Source of the DNA: Pseudobutyrivibrio sp. YE44
GTDB taxonomy: Bacteria > Bacillota > Clostridia > Lachnospirales > Lachnospiraceae
Direction: 5' to 3'
Length of the DNA stretch: 40,229 nt
Assembly: GCF_900104335.1 (NCBI RefSeq)
Contig: NZ_FMXT01000017.1
Location: forward strand, 1-40,229
The notes beneath the pieces are model-generated. The model ran no database searches, was not told the origin of the DNA, and was given only the letters and a program-made list of their open reading frames with translations. Positions 7,797-15,032 of this stretch are shown piece after piece (within the stretch, counting starts at the first letter, position 1; each line of letters opens with the position of its first letter). The translations under genes were made by a program, and so were the position numbers.

Positions 7797-9141
7797 CAAC
7801 CATTTAACGTTGTTAGAATCTTCAAGTGAGTTTGATGCATATAGAAAAAAGCCGTCACTAGAAGAAATGTTTAGTTATGATTCTAAAGGTTTTATCAAGC
7901 AAACAAATGAAAACTGTCAGCTAGTTCTAGAATATGACGAACTGCTTAAAGGCGCTATACGCTTTAATGAACTCACAGGAAAAATGGATATCGTAAAAGA
8001 TGTTCCGTGGAAAAGGTTTTCCAAAGCTTTTTCAGATAATGATCTTGATAATATAATCACTTATTTTGAAAAGAATTATGGTCTTAAGGTTGATAAGTAT
8101 ATAGAAAGAGCTATTAGAATAGCCGCCAAGGAAAACTCTTACCATCCAATAAGAGACTTTTTAAATACTCTTAGTTGGGATGGAGTAGACCGAATTTCAA
8201 ATGTGCTTACTAAATATCTAGGAGTAGAACCCACACCACTGGCCATTGAATCATTGAAACTATTTATGCTAGGTGCAATTTCACGAGTCTTTCAACCAGG
8301 CTGCAAGTTTGAATATATGCTATGCTTTGTAGGTGGTCAAGGAGCTGGGAAGTCTACCTTTTTAAGATTTCTAGCAATAAATGATTCATGGTTTACTGAT
8401 GATCTAAAGAAGTTAAGTGACAAAGATGTCCATGAACATTTAAACGGCCATTGGATAATAGAGATTCCTGAAATGGTTGCGCTGCTTCATGCAAAGTGTG
8501 TAGAAGAAACTAAATCTTTTATCAGTAGGCAAACTGACAACTATCGTATTCCTTATGATAAGTTTTCCGATGATCATGACAGGCAATGTGTATTTGCAGG
8601 AACATCAAACAGAATAGAGTTTCTACCAGATGATAAATCAGGAAATAGACGTTTTCTTCCAATCAAAGTGGATGCAGAAAAAGCTGAGATTCATATCTTA
8701 GAAGATGAAGAAGAATCAAGAGCTTACTTTATTCAACTTTGGGCACAGGCAATGGATGTATATCGTAAAGGCGAATATAAACTGACCTTGTCAAAGGATA
8801 TGTTAGAAGTGCTTTACGCTGAGCAGCAACAGTATTTACCAGATGACCCGAAAGAAACTGCTATTGTTAATTTTGTTGAAGAAAAACATCCTGAATACAT
8901 TTGTCCTAAAATGCTCCATGTTGAAGCATTGGGACATTCAATCACTGATGATTTACCAAAATGGGAATCAATAGAGATTGGTGCCATTCTTAATAATGCA
9001 TTTAAGGATGAATATAAAAAGATAGGTTCACACAAGTTTAAAGAGTATGGTAAACAACGTACTTGGGCACGAATCAAAGAACCTGCAGAGCCTGAGTTCG
9101 AGCCAATACAAAAGGATGATGAGTCACCTTTTGTGGATTAA
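7753..9141 (+). CDS. VapE-like (virulence-associated E) P-loop ATPase
   Basis: The 462-residue protein has the VapE core: RDFLNTLSWDGVDRI before the domain, Walker A GGQGAGKST at residues 194-202, a Walker-B-like HWIIEIPEM, and CVFAGTSNRIEFLPDDKSGNRRFLPI near 275-300. These helicase-like ATPases occur in phage satellites and integrative elements, where they are thought to act in replication. The ATG at 7753 follows AAGGGGG by eight bases, inside the preceding gene. The overlap suggests coupled translation with the CHC2 protein. The C-terminal 100 residues contain a region that looks like a DNA-binding tail (KWESIEIGAILNNAF). Confidence 0.88.
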   Translation: MLREELQKSISTEANNHLTLLESSSEFDAYRKKPSLEEMFSYDSKGFIKQTNENCQLVLEYDELLKGAIRFNELTGKMDIVKDVPWKRFSKAFSDNDLDNIITYFEKNYGLKVDKYIERAIRIAAKENSYHPIRDFLNTLSWDGVDRISNVLTKYLGVEPTPLAIESLKLFMLGAISRVFQPGCKFEYMLCFVGGQGAGKSTFLRFLAINDSWFTDDLKKLSDKDVHEHLNGHWIIEIPEMVALLHAKCVEETKSFISRQTDNYRIPYDKFSDDHDRQCVFAGTSNRIEFLPDDKSGNRRFLPIKVDAEKAEIHILEDEEESRAYFIQLWAQAMDVYRKGEYKLTLSKDMLEVLYAEQQQYLPDDPKETAIVNFVEEKHPEYICPKMLHVEALGHSITDDLPKWESIEIGAILNNAFKDEYKKIGSHKFKEYGKQRTWARIKEPAEPEFEPIQKDDESPFVD

Positions 9142-9250
9142 CTTTACTAAAAGGAGCAACAAAGAAACAAATAAACAATAAAAATTTAAAATATTAATTT
9201 AAAGAAGAAACATAAAACTATTTTTTACTTTTGCTTGTTTCTTTGTTCCC

Positions 9251-9284
9251 AGAGCAGTCATCAAAACGGCTGCTCTTTTGTTTT
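9251..9284 (+). terminator. Terminator between the VapE-like gene and the integrase gene
   Basis: AGAGCAG (9251-9257) pairs with CTGCTCT (9270-9276), followed by TTTTGTTTT. It separates the mobilization operon from the integrase and argues against the open frame continuing upstream of 9330 being coding. It could also act as an attenuator for integrase expression. Confidence 0.65.
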
Positions 9285-9329
9285 GCTTTGAAAAAATACG
9301 AAAGAAAGGAGGTTACCAAGAACAGTCTT

Positions 9330-10535
9330 ATGATGGATAAAGAAATTCAGTCATTGCGCACTCTCATTTCACGCTATACAATAGATGGCGATGACAGTCC
9401 TGCATTTATCAATGAAATGAAAAGCAGACTTGAAATAAAATATGAAAATGCACTGAAAGATGTGCACACTAACAAGATTTTCCAGCTGTCTGATGGTCGC
9501 TGGAAAACCAAAAATCCACAGATGGCAAAAAGGACTCGATTAGACTTGCTTGAAGCACTCTATGAGTACTACTTTGGTCGAAAAGCCCATTCTATTGCAG
9601 CTATCTTTGATGACTGGATTGAAGAATTTAGACGCGACGCTGATCAAGGACATAGGTCAATTCTCACCTGTGAACGTTATATCAGTGACTGGGCTAGATT
9701 CTATGCTGACTCAATATTAGTTACCAAAAACATTTGTGAAGTTAAGGTATCTGATATTAAGAATCACTACAAAAGCATCTGTGCTAATGGCGCCATTTCA
9801 AGGAAAACCTTGAACAACGCAAAAACCATTCTAAATCTTGTTTTTGATTATGCAGTTGATCATGACTATGTTGCTTCAAACATCGCACGTTCTGTTAGTA
9901 CTAGAGACTTGCATTGTAAAGAAGTAAACAATGAATTAAAGGTATATTCAAACGCTGAACGAGATAAGATTATCGCCCAGGCTGAGATTGAAAATGATGT
10001 TTTTGCCAGAGCCATCATCCTAATGTTTTGCTCTTGTACACGTATTGGCGAAATTAGAGCTTTGAAATGGGAAGATGTGGATTTTGAACGACACACTATG
10101 TACATTCATAGGGAAATAGTCAGAAGAAAGGATTCTGAAGGACACGAGATTTTTGTATGTGTTAATCATACAAAATCAGGTCTTAAAGAAGGAAACAGAG
10201 TTCAGCCTTTATCAGATAAGGCGATTGAAGTTTTGAAAGCACAGCGCCGAGAAAATCCTTTCGGAGAATATGTATTTCTTTATAATGATGCGCCTCTTGT
10301 GTCAAACACTATCAATCATCATTTGAAGCGTATCTGTGAGCGCGTTGATATTCCATACATGTCTAGTCATAAGATTAGATTCTGGTCGGTAACTAACATG
10401 TATGCAAACGGAATGCAGCAAGCGGATATTCAGAGAATGGCTGGACATGCTGATCCAGCAACAACAGATCATTATAAGAGGGTATCTCGACTTGATGATA
10501 TTGATACATCTATTTGGAATGAGATGTTTGGATAA
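9330..10535 (+). CDS. int: Tyrosine-type site-specific integrase
   Basis: The 401-residue protein should catalyse integration and excision at the flanking repeats. It has an N-terminal AP2-like segment, a SAM-like core-binding domain (about 85-180) and a catalytic domain with R238 (CTRIGEIRALKW), K282, H347 and R350 (HKIR), H373 (GHADP) and nucleophile Y382 (DHYKRV). The frame is open to a TTG at 9231, but that stretch contains a terminator hairpin. I therefore chose the ATG at 9330, 17 bases after AAGGAGG; the next codon, also ATG, is an alternative. The wide spacing may mean weak expression. No excisionase gene was found. Confidence 0.92.
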   Translation: MMDKEIQSLRTLISRYTIDGDDSPAFINEMKSRLEIKYENALKDVHTNKIFQLSDGRWKTKNPQMAKRTRLDLLEALYEYYFGRKAHSIAAIFDDWIEEFRRDADQGHRSILTCERYISDWARFYADSILVTKNICEVKVSDIKNHYKSICANGAISRKTLNNAKTILNLVFDYAVDHDYVASNIARSVSTRDLHCKEVNNELKVYSNAERDKIIAQAEIENDVFARAIILMFCSCTRIGEIRALKWEDVDFERHTMYIHREIVRRKDSEGHEIFVCVNHTKSGLKEGNRVQPLSDKAIEVLKAQRRENPFGEYVFLYNDAPLVSNTINHHLKRICERVDIPYMSSHKIRFWSVTNMYANGMQQADIQRMAGHADPATTDHYKRVSRLDDIDTSIWNEMFG

Positions 10536-10572
10536 ATATCAAAAAAGAGATACAACACCAAGTAAACATAGA

Positions 10573-10598
10573 ATGTACCCTAGGTTGTACCCCTTTTA
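10573..10598 (+). repeat. Right attachment site (direct repeat)
   Basis: Exact 20-bp copy of the left site, 37 bases after the integrase stop codon. It is adjacent to the tRNA-Gly terminator, which belongs to the host side. The empty target would read from 4453 straight into this copy. Confidence 0.85.
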
Positions 10599-10605
10599 TC
10601 GCAAA

Positions 10606-10645
10606 ATAAAAAACTCACAAATGCGATAAAATCAACATTTGTGAG
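10606..10645 (-). terminator. Terminator of the minus-strand tRNA-Gly gene
   Basis: On the minus strand CTCACAAATG pairs perfectly with CATTTGTGAG around a 12-nt loop and is followed by TTTTTTATTTT. It starts 12 bases after the tRNA 3' end. Confidence 0.85.
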
Positions 10646-10657
10646 CCTTTTCGAGAG

Positions 10658-10730
10658 AGCGCGAGACGGGACTCGAACCCGCGACCCCCACCTTGGCAAG
10701 GTGGTGCTCCACCAACTGAGCCACTCGCGC
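10658..10730 (-). tRNA. tRNA-Gly (anticodon GCC), copy 1
   Basis: All cloverleaf arms pair: acceptor GCGCGAG/CTCGCGC, D stem GCTC/GAGC, anticodon stem CCACC/GGTGG with loop TTGCCAA, T stem GCGGG/CCCGT with loop TTCGAGT, discriminator base T, 73 nt. CCA is not encoded. The sequence is identical to the copy at 13653-13725, which lies in the opposite orientation. Confidence 0.97.
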
Positions 10731-10733
10731 ACT

Positions 10734-10771
10734 GTCATTATTTGCCGAGCTCCGCGATAGCAAATCATGAC
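10734..10771 (-). promoter_or_regulatory. Leader hairpin directly before tRNA-Gly copy 1
   Basis: On the minus strand GTCATGATTTGC and GCAAATAATGAC form a 12-position stem with one mismatch, ending three bases before the tRNA. A smaller TGTCG/CGACA hairpin lies upstream. The second tRNA copy has a hairpin at the same place with a different sequence. Confidence 0.5.
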
Positions 10772-10812
10772 CATCTCAAGAATTCTCGGTGTCGTTCCTG
10801 ACGACAAATGCT

Positions 10813-10841
10813 ATTCTAAAGGAAGATTATAAATAAGTCAA
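10813..10841 (-). promoter_or_regulatory. Promoter of tRNA-Gly copy 1
   Basis: On the minus strand TTGACT (10841-10836), a 17-bp spacer and TAGAAT (10818-10813). The same two hexamers and the same spacing precede copy 2, which strengthens both calls. Confidence 0.8.
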
Positions 10842-10848
10842 GAAAAAA

Positions 10849-10877
10849 TTTACAATTATTGTTAGAAATCATAATAA
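10849..10877 (+). promoter_or_regulatory. Promoter of the three-gene surface operon
   Basis: TTTACA (10849-10854), 17-bp spacer, TAATAA (10872-10877). It is back to back with the tRNA promoter. Transcription would begin after the ATG at 10878, so translation must start further on. Confidence 0.6.
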
Positions 10878-10919
10878 ATGGTAATATTTGTAGGGGATGA
10901 ATACATAAGGAATGAAGAA

Positions 10920-11633
10920 ATGGAGCAGATTTCACTAACAGAAAAATACATAAGCATCACTGGAAAAGGCCCGAAACCTTCCTTTGGAGGTTCCCAGGAA
11001 TGGTTTTCTAGCACACAGTGGAAAAATGTTAGAGGGCAGGGCTGTGGCTTGATTGCTGCTGTGGATTGTGCCTTGTATATTTCTGGAGTGAATGATCTTA
11101 ATATCCAAGAATATGATTCTTTCGTAGAACAATTTTTATCTGAGAGAAAGCTTGCCAGGCTTTTTCTTCATGAAATTAAAATTCGTAAATACGATAATTT
11201 AATATTATCCTTGGGAATTCTTCCGATTCAGATTTCAAAGTATTTAAATAAACGAATTCGAATCCTGGGCGCGAAGGAAAGATTTCGCTGGAATGGAATA
11301 CATGGTCATAAGAATATGTATGAAAAGATTAAGCAAATGATTTCCAAGAATATCCCAGTGATTTGGTCCTTGTATTCGCCAGCAAGCAAAATAAGATTGT
11401 ATGTCAGTCTTGACGGCGGTAAAACATTTACCAATAAACAAGTATTTACTAACAGTCATTATGTTATGATTACCGGAATTTTGGAGGATTCAAATCCTGA
11501 ATCGAAGCATCCAAGAATGCTAGAAATATCCAGTTGGGGTCAGCGGTTTTACATCGACTATGATGAATATCTAGATTATGTTGGTGGCTCTTTGTTAAGC
11601 AAGTATTGCTCCAACATAATGTATCTAAAATAA
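10920..11633 (+). CDS. C39-like (papain-fold) cysteine peptidase homologue
   Basis: The 237-residue protein has the order of motifs expected for a C39/papain-like fold: GQGCGLIAAVDCAL with the candidate nucleophile Cys near residue 45, SHYVMITGI with the candidate His, and LEISSWGQRFYIDYDEY with a strand like the end of C39-type domains. No signal peptide or membrane segment is visible. I placed the start at 10920 because AAGGA lies eight bases upstream and the promoter covers the earlier ATG at 10878. Twenty bases separate it from the membrane-anchored transglutaminase-like gene, so they are probably one operon. Activity and substrate are unknown; it could also be an inactive amidase-fold protein. 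Confidence 0.75.
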   Translation: MEQISLTEKYISITGKGPKPSFGGSQEWFSSTQWKNVRGQGCGLIAAVDCALYISGVNDLNIQEYDSFVEQFLSERKLARLFLHEIKIRKYDNLILSLGILPIQISKYLNKRIRILGAKERFRWNGIHGHKNMYEKIKQMISKNIPVIWSLYSPASKIRLYVSLDGGKTFTNKQVFTNSHYVMITGILEDSNPESKHPRMLEISSWGQRFYIDYDEYLDYVGGSLLSKYCSNIMYLK

Positions 11634-11653
11634 TGTTATGAAGGTAATGAGCT

Positions 11654-12892
11654 ATGAAGAAAAAGAAACGACTAATTATCCTTTTGGTAGTACTACTTCT
11701 TATAATAGGAGCAGGAGGAATAGGAACCTTCGCATACTATAAGGCACAATCTGACTTAGTATATAAAGAAGTGATTGTGGAGGCTGGATCATCCAATTGC
11801 GAGATTGGAGAGTTTTTAAAGCGAGAAGAAAGCACAGCCAAGTTCACTGAGGATTCATCCTTTGATGTCACGGTACCAGGGGATTATGATTTGAAAATCC
11901 AGTGGACTATGCCAATCTTTGGAAAGCAAACAGCAAAGACTGTTTTACATGTGCAGGATACTACAGCACCTCAGGTGACACTTACAACAGATTCTATTGA
12001 TATGTACACCACTGCACCTGCGCCAAACCTGACAGATTTGGTGGATAAAATAGATGATGTGACCAATTGCACCATCGACTTTGCAGAACAGTACGATTTT
12101 ACAAAAGAAGGCCAATTTGATATAACAATTGTGGTCAAGGACACTAGCGGTAATGAGACGAAATGTACTGTCCCATGCAAGGTAACAGAGGATGTTACTC
12201 CGCCCGTAATCAAAGGCGTGGAGCCTCTTACCATAGCTCAGGGGGATGCGGTTTCCTTCAAGAAAAATATCGAAGTGACGGACGACCACGACGATAACCC
12301 TACCTTGGAAGTTGATAACTCACAGGTAAACGTAGATAAGCGTGGCGTCTATACCCTAAAATATATTGCTACTGATGCGGCAGGAAATAAGACAGAAGAG
12401 ACTACCACTGTTAAGATTATTTCAGCAAAGATTGCTGCAGCCACAGAGGAAACAGTGTATGCTAAAGCTGATGAAATCCTTGCTGATATCATTACTCCAG
12501 GGATGACGCAGTTGCAACAGGCAAAAGCGGTCTTTGACTGGGTGGTAAAGAATATAACATACTCAGAAACAGCTGGTATTGATGATTTGTTATCAGCTGC
12601 CTACAAGGGTATGTTCAATAGAGTTGGTGACTGTACCGTAAAACAGAAAACTGCTGAGGTCATGCTTAACAGACTTGGCATCAAAAATATGGAAATCGAA
12701 AAGATTCGTGACACCAGAGGACATTACTGGTTGCTGATCGATGTTGGAGAGGGCTGGTATCATTATGATCCTAATCTTCAGTTGGATGGAACGTTGATTT
12801 TCTATTGGCATGATGCAGATTTGTGGGAGTATTCAAATGCACATAAGAACACTCACAATTATGACCCAAGCAAATATCCACATATTCAATAG
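11654..12892 (+). CDS. Membrane-anchored Ig-like/transglutaminase-like protein
   Basis: The 412-residue protein starts with KKKKR and a single hydrophobic anchor (about 7-30), predicting an extracellular body held at the membrane. Two or three Ig-like beta-sandwich repeats follow, marked by DTTAPQVTL and VTPPVIKG and by GXYXXXXXXXDXXGN-type ends. The C-terminal domain (about 275-412) is transglutaminase-like, with the triad candidates in NRVGDCTVKQ (Cys), DTRGHYWLL (His) and YHYDPN (Asp). Such domains act as peptidases or crosslinkers in the cell envelope. GAAGG nine bases before the ATG supports the start. It lies between a C39-like protein gene and a lipoprotein gene, suggesting joint work at the surface. 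Confidence 0.85.
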   Translation: MKKKKRLIILLVVLLLIIGAGGIGTFAYYKAQSDLVYKEVIVEAGSSNCEIGEFLKREESTAKFTEDSSFDVTVPGDYDLKIQWTMPIFGKQTAKTVLHVQDTTAPQVTLTTDSIDMYTTAPAPNLTDLVDKIDDVTNCTIDFAEQYDFTKEGQFDITIVVKDTSGNETKCTVPCKVTEDVTPPVIKGVEPLTIAQGDAVSFKKNIEVTDDHDDNPTLEVDNSQVNVDKRGVYTLKYIATDAAGNKTEETTTVKIISAKIAAATEETVYAKADEILADIITPGMTQLQQAKAVFDWVVKNITYSETAGIDDLLSAAYKGMFNRVGDCTVKQKTAEVMLNRLGIKNMEIEKIRDTRGHYWLLIDVGEGWYHYDPNLQLDGTLIFYWHDADLWEYSNAHKNTHNYDPSKYPHIQ

Positions 12893-12943
12893 AGTTCTAA
12901 GGCATTGCCTTCAATATAAAGACATAACAAAGGAGAATTATTT

Positions 12944-13489
12944 ATGAAAAAGAAATTATTAATATTGGGATTGGTTTCAACCATGGCATTATCTATGGTT
13001 GCATGTGGTGGAGATTCAAATGACACAAAGGTGATTGAAAACGATACTGATGCTGTAGCTGAAGATACTGATTCTGCACACGCAGGCACACCATTTTTAT
13101 TTGAGTATGATGGTATGGATATTAATGTAGATGATGACATCGCTGATTATTTAGATAAGCTTGGTGAGCCAAATCAGTATTTTGAGTCTCCAAGCTGTGC
13201 AGCAGAGGGAATTGGCAAGCTCTATACCTACAGTGATTTTGAAATTCAGACATACCCAGATGGTGATGTTGATAGAATTCTTTATATCCGATTAAGAACA
13301 GATAATGTTTCTACAAAGGAAGGAATTGACCTTTCAAGTTCAAAGGATGATATTATCGCAGCCTATGGTGCCCCTAAGTCTGAGGAGACTGGCTCATTAA
13401 TCTATGAGCTCAATGGAACAACCTTAAAGTTCATCTTTGATGGTGATTCTCTTAGCTCTATTGAGTATGATAGCGAGTTGAATAACTAG
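12944..13489 (+). CDS. Lipoprotein of unknown function, third gene of surface operon
   Basis: The 181-residue product begins MKKKLLILGLVSTMALSMVAC, a lipoprotein signal with the lipidated Cys at residue 21, followed by an acidic linker. The mature part (about 50-181) is a compact domain with two similar halves: GMDINVDDDIADYLDKLGEP and GIDLSSSKDDIIAAYGAP each introduce a strand-rich part, a pattern of small repeated beta domains in Firmicutes lipoproteins. AAAGGAG precedes the ATG by nine bases. The gene is 51 bp after the transglutaminase-like gene and is followed by a strong hairpin that ends the operon. Confidence 0.75.
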   Translation: MKKKLLILGLVSTMALSMVACGGDSNDTKVIENDTDAVAEDTDSAHAGTPFLFEYDGMDINVDDDIADYLDKLGEPNQYFESPSCAAEGIGKLYTYSDFEIQTYPDGDVDRILYIRLRTDNVSTKEGIDLSSSKDDIIAAYGAPKSEETGSLIYELNGTTLKFIFDGDSLSSIEYDSELNN

Positions 13490-13509
13490 TTTAAATATTC
13501 TGAAAATCT

Positions 13510-13549
13510 AAGGGATTTCTTGAAGCTTTGCAACTTTAAGAAATCCCTT
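13510..13549 (+). terminator. Terminator of the surface operon
   Basis: AAGGGATTTCTTGAAG pairs with CTTTAAGAAATCCCTT (16 positions, one wobble) around an 8-nt loop. It lacks a U-tract; instead its right end overlaps the -35 box of the tRNA promoter. Confidence 0.65.
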
Positions 13550-13576
13550 GACTTATGTATAAAGTTCCTATAGAAT
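13548..13576 (+). promoter_or_regulatory. Promoter of tRNA-Gly copy 2
   Basis: TTGACT (13548-13553), 17-bp spacer, TAGAAT (13571-13576), the same hexamers as for copy 1. The leader that follows has two competing pairings: CTTGATTT with AAATCAAG, and ATCGAGT with ACTCGAT. Confidence 0.85.
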
Positions 13577-13652
13577 AACCATTGTCGTTAGGAAGTGACG
13601 CAATCGAGTCAGCCTTGATTTCTCATCGTTGCACTCGATAAATCAAGACAAT

Positions 13653-13725
13653 GCGCGAGTGGCTCAGTTGGTGGAGCACCACCTTGCCAAGGTGGGGGTC
13701 GCGGGTTCGAGTCCCGTCTCGCGCT
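13653..13725 (+). tRNA. tRNA-Gly (anticodon GCC), copy 2
   Basis: Identical over all 73 nt to the copy at 10658-10730, in opposite orientation. Full cloverleaf, anticodon loop TTGCCAA, no encoded CCA. The promoter also matches copy 1, so the duplication includes transcription signals. Confidence 0.97.
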
Positions 13726-13727
13726 CG

Positions 13728-13775
13728 ATAATAAAAATAGGAGATATCCAATCGGATATCTCCTATTTTTATTAT
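13728..13775 (+). terminator. Strong terminator after tRNA-Gly copy 2
   Basis: Two perfectly complementary 22-base arms (13728-13749 and 13754-13775) around the loop AATC; the right arm contains TATTTTTATTAT. It starts two bases after the tRNA. Its sequence differs completely from the terminator of copy 1. Confidence 0.9.
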
Positions 13776-13942
13776 CTGAGCTCTTTAAATCGAGACGGGA
13801 CGACCTATCACGATTTGTCGAGCTTGCGAAGAGAAATCGTGATGCTTCCTTATTCCCGTCGAGCGCGGGTTCTCGCCTGCCGCGATAAATAAAAGTTTCT
13901 TATATATCTAACAAGTGATATCATGTATCTTGATGAAAAGAA
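13776..13942. other. Structured noncoding stretch after the tRNA terminator
   Basis: GACGGGA (13794-13800) pairs with TCCCGTC (13854-13860) and encloses ATCACGATTT (13807-13816) with AAATCGTGAT (13834-13843); CGCGG/CCGCG follows at 13864-13884. The loop region resembles the hairpin loop near tRNA copy 1 (ATTTG-CGAGCT-GCGA-AAATC). No ORF is seen. It may be a decayed tRNA region, a dispersed repeat or an RNA. Confidence 0.45.
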
Positions 13943-13957
13943 ATGTGGGATGCAGAA

Positions 13958-14341
13958 ATGAAACGAGGGATTATTAGAAAAACTCTATATGTAATCATTA
14001 CCCTCTTTTTGTTATGCAATTTTTTCTCGCTTAGTAGTGTTGATGAGGGGATGGAAAGTAGAGCTCTCAGCACACACTCAGAAGAGATATCCATAACTGT
14101 TCCGCACGGTATACATATGGAAATTAAGAACGAGGAGAAAAATGCCACTGAGGTTGTTTCTGTTAAAGAGAAAACAACTAAGAATATATCTCTTCTAAAA
14201 TATTATCTTTTATTATTATCATTACTATCTACAGTATATCTGTTCAGCTATGCGTATTCCCATAGAATCAATGAACAGTTTAGCTATTCACGATTATTCA
14301 TAATTAACTACATCCACGACAAGGACGGGCGGAAGCGCTAA
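13958..14341 (+). CDS. Small membrane protein, unknown
   Basis: The 127-residue product has two hydrophobic segments, near residues 8-26 (TLYVIITLFLLCNFFSL) and 83-103 (KYYLLLLSLLSTVYLFSYAY), joined by a polar loop of about 55 residues, and a basic C-terminus. This suggests a hairpin membrane topology with the loop outside. I chose the ATG at 13958 (MKRGIIRK) because the basic start suits membrane insertion; the ATG at 13943 is also possible. No family was recognised. It is followed after 74 bases by a 38-codon membrane protein gene. Confidence 0.6.
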   Translation: MKRGIIRKTLYVIITLFLLCNFFSLSSVDEGMESRALSTHSEEISITVPHGIHMEIKNEEKNATEVVSVKEKTTKNISLLKYYLLLLSLLSTVYLFSYAYSHRINEQFSYSRLFIINYIHDKDGRKR

Positions 14342-14415
14342 TAATTTCATCTTTATAACTATTTGGCCAATGCATTAACTGCATAGGTTTATTTTGCGTG
14401 GAAGGAGAAATTATT

Positions 14416-14532
14416 ATGTCAGAAAACATTTTTATTGGAATACTTGCGGTAGTGGTTTTTGGTGGAGCAATTGTTGCATGGTGGATTGAAAACGGCCCTG
14501 AGAAAAAGGATGACAAGAAAGATAAAAAATAA
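14416..14532 (+). CDS. 38-residue single-span membrane protein
   Basis: ATG at 14416 follows GGAAGGAG by seven bases and opens MSENIFIGILAVVVFGGAIV, then AWWIENGPEKK and a Lys/Asp tail. One hydrophobic helix (residues 5-23) and a charged cytoplasmic-type tail are clear. The strong ribosome binding site and clean topology make this a convincing small gene although it is below common length cut-offs. A terminator follows at 14591. Function unknown. Confidence 0.7.
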   Translation: MSENIFIGILAVVVFGGAIVAWWIENGPEKKDDKKDKK

Positions 14533-14590
14533 AGATTGGTACAAAGCTATTCAAAAAGAGGTTAGAGGAAGAATAGTTTTATAAAATGAA

Positions 14591-14629
14591 AAGGCTCCCA
14601 GCACAGAATCTGTACTGGGAGCCTTGTTT
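14591..14629. terminator. Bidirectional terminator
   Basis: AAGGCTCCCAG (14591-14601) pairs with CTGGGAGCCTT (14615-14625), with ACAGA/TCTGT extending the stem inside. TTGTTT follows on the plus strand and TTCATTTT on the minus strand. It separates convergent genes. Confidence 0.85.
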
Positions 14630-14639
14630 CATCTTTATT

Positions 14640-14888
14640 CTACTGATTCAAAGTTGAAAGATAATCCTGGATAGCAGAAGCATCGATGTCTACATATTCG
14701 TGTGTAGTGTTCTGTTCGGCTGCAGTCTGGACTTTGCCGTAGATGGAATAGCCAACCCAAGCTACGATTGCAAGAGCGATGATTGAAACAACAGTGATGC
14801 TTAATACCTCTTCGATTTTCTTCTTTCTAAGAATTGAACGACGATTTTTCTTATCTAATTTCTTCTGATCTACTTTTTGCTGACTCAT
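14640..14888 (-). CDS. Small single-span membrane protein, unknown
   Basis: The 82-residue protein has a very basic N-terminus (MSQQKVDQKKLDKKNRRS...), one membrane helix (about 29-53, SITVVSIIALAIVAWVGYSI) and an acidic outer C-terminus ending in DYLSTLNQ. The chosen ATG follows AGGAGA by four bases on the minus strand; an upstream in-frame ATG lacks such a site. Function and family not recognised. Confidence 0.7.
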   Translation of the reverse strand: MSQQKVDQKKLDKKNRRSILRKKKIEEVLSITVVSIIALAIVAWVGYSIYGKVQTAAEQNTTHEYVDIDASAIQDYLSTLNQ

Positions 14889-15032
14889 TTCTTCTCCTAA
14901 AATGCTAAGCCTTATATTTTCCTTTGGAAGACTTAACAGTAATAACACTAAAAAATATACTAACGCAAAAACTGTGTATTTTCAAGGGAAAAACGCAAAG
15001 TGTAAAAGGTGATAATTAGTAATTTATGGGTA

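Larger units (their letters stand above)
4454..10598 (+). mobile_element. Integrated mobilizable element of about 6.1 kb with tyrosine integrase
   Basis: A perfect 20-bp direct repeat lies at 4454-4473 and 10573-10592, extending to 26 bp with one mismatch, and encloses a self-consistent gene set. In order: XRE repressor (minus strand), long hairpin-rich noncoding region, MobV-like relaxase, CHC2 zinc-finger protein, VapE-like ATPase, tyrosine integrase. There is no type IV secretion gene, so it would need a helper for transfer. The right repeat lies about 65 bp beyond the 3' end of a tRNA-Gly gene, just after its terminator. Target specificity is therefore near, but not in, the tRNA. The element appears intact. 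The boundaries are inferred from the repeat. Confidence 0.85.

Noticed and set aside
9231-9329. Upstream extension of the integrase frame from a TTG
   Set aside because: The stretch contains a terminator hairpin and no ribosome binding site, and the encoded residues do not look like an integrase start.
10580-10807. Open frame of 75 codons on the minus strand
   Set aside because: It covers the tRNA-Gly gene, its leader and its terminator; it is a reading of RNA-gene sequence.
10878-10919. Earlier ATG for the C39-like gene
   Set aside because: It directly follows a promoter -10 box, so it would precede the RNA start, and it lacks a ribosome binding site.
13629-13892. Open frame of 87 codons on the plus strand
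   Set aside because: It runs through tRNA-Gly copy 2 and its perfect terminator, so it is not coding.
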